Under the pieces are notes generated by a model that saw only the letters and a list, made by a program, of their open reading frames with translations, ran no database searches and was not told the origin of the DNA. Shown here in pieces: positions 62,091-64,000 of a stretch of 64,000 bases of DNA (positions are counted from its first letter, which is position 1; every line of letters starts with the position of its first letter). The stretch covers positions 310,001 to 374,000 of the forward strand of contig NZ_CP073577.1 in NCBI RefSeq assembly GCF_018205975.1, in the 5' to 3' direction. The translations under genes and the position numbers were made by a program. Source of the stretch: Erythrobacter sp. JK5. Its GTDB lineage: Bacteria; Pseudomonadota; Alphaproteobacteria; Sphingomonadales; Sphingomonadaceae.

Positions 62091-64000
62091 TGAGCCGAAC
62101 GCCCGAATTCACCGCCCAGCTGGCGCCGCTCAAGCAGGCGCGCGATGCCGCCGACGATGCCCGTCGGGAGGCCTACGCCGCGACGCAGGATTACCAGAAG
62201 CTGGGGCGCGACAAGACCCGCTCCAAACGCACCGCGGATGCCGGGATCGCCGGTCAGATCGACCGGCAGATCGAAACTGCCGGTCGGCGGGCCGGACAGG
62301 CCTGGGGCGCGTTCGGTCAGCTCCACGCCGAACAGCTGGAAATGCTCGCGAACATCGCGCCGATGCTCGATCCGCGCGATCATGTGAACCAGTTCGACGA
62401 TTCGCATCCGATCCTGTTGATGCCGCTGCGCATCGAAACGCGCTTTGCGCCGGGGGCGGACGAGTTGTGGATCCGCGTTTATCCCGATGCCTGGGCGGTC
62501 GACGGCTTCGAGGAGAAGCTGAGCGAGAAAGAGGTCATCAGCGGCCGCAGCTTCTGGACCGATTACTGGGCGGCAGCGGGCGATCGCGACCGGCAGGTGG
62601 CCGCGTGGCGCAACCTCGTGGCCAGCCATGGCACCGGGCGCGCGCAGTGGATCGCCACCAGTTTCCGGCCCGCCAACGAAGGGGAGGAACCAGCGGCACC
62701 GGCAGCGGGCGAATTGCTGCTGATCGCCGAAGGAACCAGGCCGCCGCAGACCGAGATCGACGCCGTCACCGCTTATTGGCAGGCGGTGTGGAGCAAGCCC
62801 GACGATGCGAATGTGGCCGATGCCGCGCTGGCCGATCTCAAGGCGGCGATCGGTGATCCGGCGGCACAGGCGGCAGTCGCGGCGCAGCCGCGCCGGTTCC
62901 AGGAGCCGCGCCCCGAACTCGACCGGTCGGCGACGACGCTGGTCCTGGCCTGGATCGAATGGCCCAACCTGGCCGACGACGACGTCAAATCGGCAAGCTG
63001 GACCGAGGCCGCGCGCAGCGACATCCTGCCCGAACGGCTGGTGGTGACGCTGATTCGGGGCGACACCGTGCGCAGCGAAATCGGCAAGGTGATCCCGAGC
63101 ACGGTGACACTGGGTTTCGACCCCAGCGCGCCCGATGCCGAGCAGGTCGAGCAGGTCGACGGTGTGCTCAAGCTGCCCGAGGCGATGCAGTGGATCTTCG
63201 ATTTCGACAAGGCGGTCGAAATGGGGCTGGGGTTCAGGATCGCGCTGTCGGACCGTGAGCGTATCGCCGGGTTCGATCGCCTGCTGGTGTGCGGTGTGTC
63301 GCTGCGCGACGACGAGGACGAGAGCAGCGCGGCGCTGGAGACGCTGCTGCTGCACCACCATTTCAGCGGCAGCGGTGTTTCGCTGCTGCCGCAGGGCACG
63401 CCGACCAACAACAGCGACAAGCCGAGCGGCTACTCCGATCGCGACGAGGTCGAGGAAGCGTTCGACCGGATGTTCGGCGGCAACCCGCCCGATCTTGACC
63501 GGGCGGATGTGCTCGACAAGCTCGACGGGCAATGGTTCGCCGAATGGCTCGGCATCGATCCGGCTGCGGTGGCGCGGCTGCCGTTTGCAGGTGGGCGTGA
63601 CCAGGCCGAGGCGCGCGCAATAAACCGCCTGCTCTGGCCCGCAACCATCGGCTATTCGCTCGACACGCTGATGGACGATATCCTGAGCAAGGAAGCGGTC
63701 GACCGGACGCGCACCTATTTCGAAAACTATGTGCTGGCGCGCGATTGCGTGCCCCAGATCCGGATCGCCGATCAGCCTTACGGCATCCTGCCCGCCGGTG
63801 CCTGGTCGAAGCACCGCTGGTACCTGCCCAAGCACGACACCGACGATGACGTCGCAGCAAGCACGGCGCGCAAGGTGACGCAGTTTCTGAGCGCGAAAAC
63901 GGGGGATTCGTTCTTCCTGTTGCGGCTGGTCGGCATCATGAAGCAGGCCGACCAGCAGTTTGCCGACCTGCTCGATCGGACTGCGCATGTCGGGCGCGCG
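62090..64000 (+). CDS. Large protein of unknown function, 5' part only
   Basis: An open frame runs from a GTG at 62090, overlapping the previous stop by one base, to the end of the window: at least 637 codons without a stop. The N-terminus is a charged coiled-coil-like helix (about 5-95). A domain beginning SHPILLMPLRIETRFAPGAD, then ELWIRVYPDAWAVDGFEEKL follows. Later segments include TTLVLAWIEWPNLADDDVKS and RIADQPYGILPAGAWSKHRW. There is no signal peptide or membrane helix in the visible part. I do not recognise the family. It belongs to the same coupled operon, and the product is expected to be very large. Confidence 0.75.
   Translation, partial: MSRTPEFTAQLAPLKQARDAADDARREAYAATQDYQKLGRDKTRSKRTADAGIAGQIDRQIETAGRRAGQAWGAFGQLHAEQLEMLANIAPMLDPRDHVNQFDDSHPILLMPLRIETRFAPGADELWIRVYPDAWAVDGFEEKLSEKEVISGRSFWTDYWAAAGDRDRQVAAWRNLVASHGTGRAQWIATSFRPANEGEEPAAPAAGELLLIAEGTRPPQTEIDAVTAYWQAVWSKPDDANVADAALADLKAAIGDPAAQAAVAAQPRRFQEPRPELDRSATTLVLAWIEWPNLADDDVKSASWTEAARSDILPERLVVTLIRGDTVRSEIGKVIPSTVTLGFDPSAPDAEQVEQVDGVLKLPEAMQWIFDFDKAVEMGLGFRIALSDRERIAGFDRLLVCGVSLRDDEDESSAALETLLLHHHFSGSGVSLLPQGTPTNNSDKPSGYSDRDEVEEAFDRMFGGNPPDLDRADVLDKLDGQWFAEWLGIDPAAVARLPFAGGRDQAEARAINRLLWPATIGYSLDTLMDDILSKEAVDRTRTYFENYVLARDCVPQIRIADQPYGILPAGAWSKHRWYLPKHDTDDDVAASTARKVTQFLSAKTGDSFFLLRLVGIMKQADQQFADLLDRTAHVGRA

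Overview
The window comes from a GC-rich alphaproteobacterium, most likely order Sphingomonadales (Erythrobacter/Altererythrobacter-like). This placement is inference. It rests on gcrA, a Tad/Flp pilus locus in alphaproteobacterial order, three sphingomonad-type TonB-dependent receptors (TBDRs) with long plug domains, and an alginate catabolic cluster of the marine-sphingomonad kind.

Region 1 (1-19.4 kb) is chromosomal backbone. It holds pnp with a good terminator, a membrane protein, and a complete Tad pilus locus: flp pilin, cpaB, cpaC, a small lipoprotein, TadG/TadE/TadF-like minor pilins, cpaE, cpaF, tadB, tadC, tadD and a prepilin peptidase. A DUF481 outer-membrane protein, gcrA, an ABC-2 permease, hspQ and tRNA-Ser(CGA) follow.

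Region 2 (19.43-25.96 kb) is a compact 6.5-kb genomic island inserted at the 3' end of tRNA-Ser. It is bounded by 14-bp direct repeats. Paired 11-bp repeats, both with 12-bp period, lie near each end and look like integrase arm sites. The island carries a tyrosine integrase, an AlpA-like regulator, a single-tyrosine HUH Rep-like protein, the 3' remnant of a second Rep gene, a lipoprotein, and a tightly overlapped three-gene toxin/antitoxin-like module.

Region 3 (26-41.7 kb) is an alginate utilisation locus. It has two divergent TBDRs, a GntR/FCD regulator, PL6 and PL17 alginate lyases with the catalytic residues visible, KdgF, an MFS uronate transporter, an SDR reductase (DEH to KDG) and KDG kinase. 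Outer-membrane import, depolymerisation to unsaturated monouronate, linearisation, inner-membrane transport, reduction and phosphorylation are all encoded together. KDPG aldolase is not in the window.

Region 4 (41.7-52.5 kb) is a second carbohydrate locus under a LacI regulator. It has a beta-helix lyase/hydrolase-like secreted protein, a third TBDR, a hydratase-like enzyme, a TRAP transporter, an RpiB-family isomerase and a KduD-like dehydrogenase. Three copies of one 14-bp palindromic operator sit at the two promoter regions of this locus. The substrate is probably another uronate-containing glycan.

Two genes (the TBDR at 29.6 kb and kduD at 51.8 kb) each appear to have lost one G in a G-run near the 3' end. 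In both, restoring the G restores the canonical C-terminus. These are either sequence errors or real slippage mutations.

Region 5 (52.9 kb to the end) is the strongest candidate for an undescribed system. It is a translationally coupled run of at least four very large genes. The first encodes a copper-radical (galactose/glyoxal oxidase-like) oxidase with a CFI-box-like segment and a C-terminal membrane anchor. The next three (1136 aa, 1108 aa and at least 637 aa) have no function I recognise. None has an obvious signal peptide.
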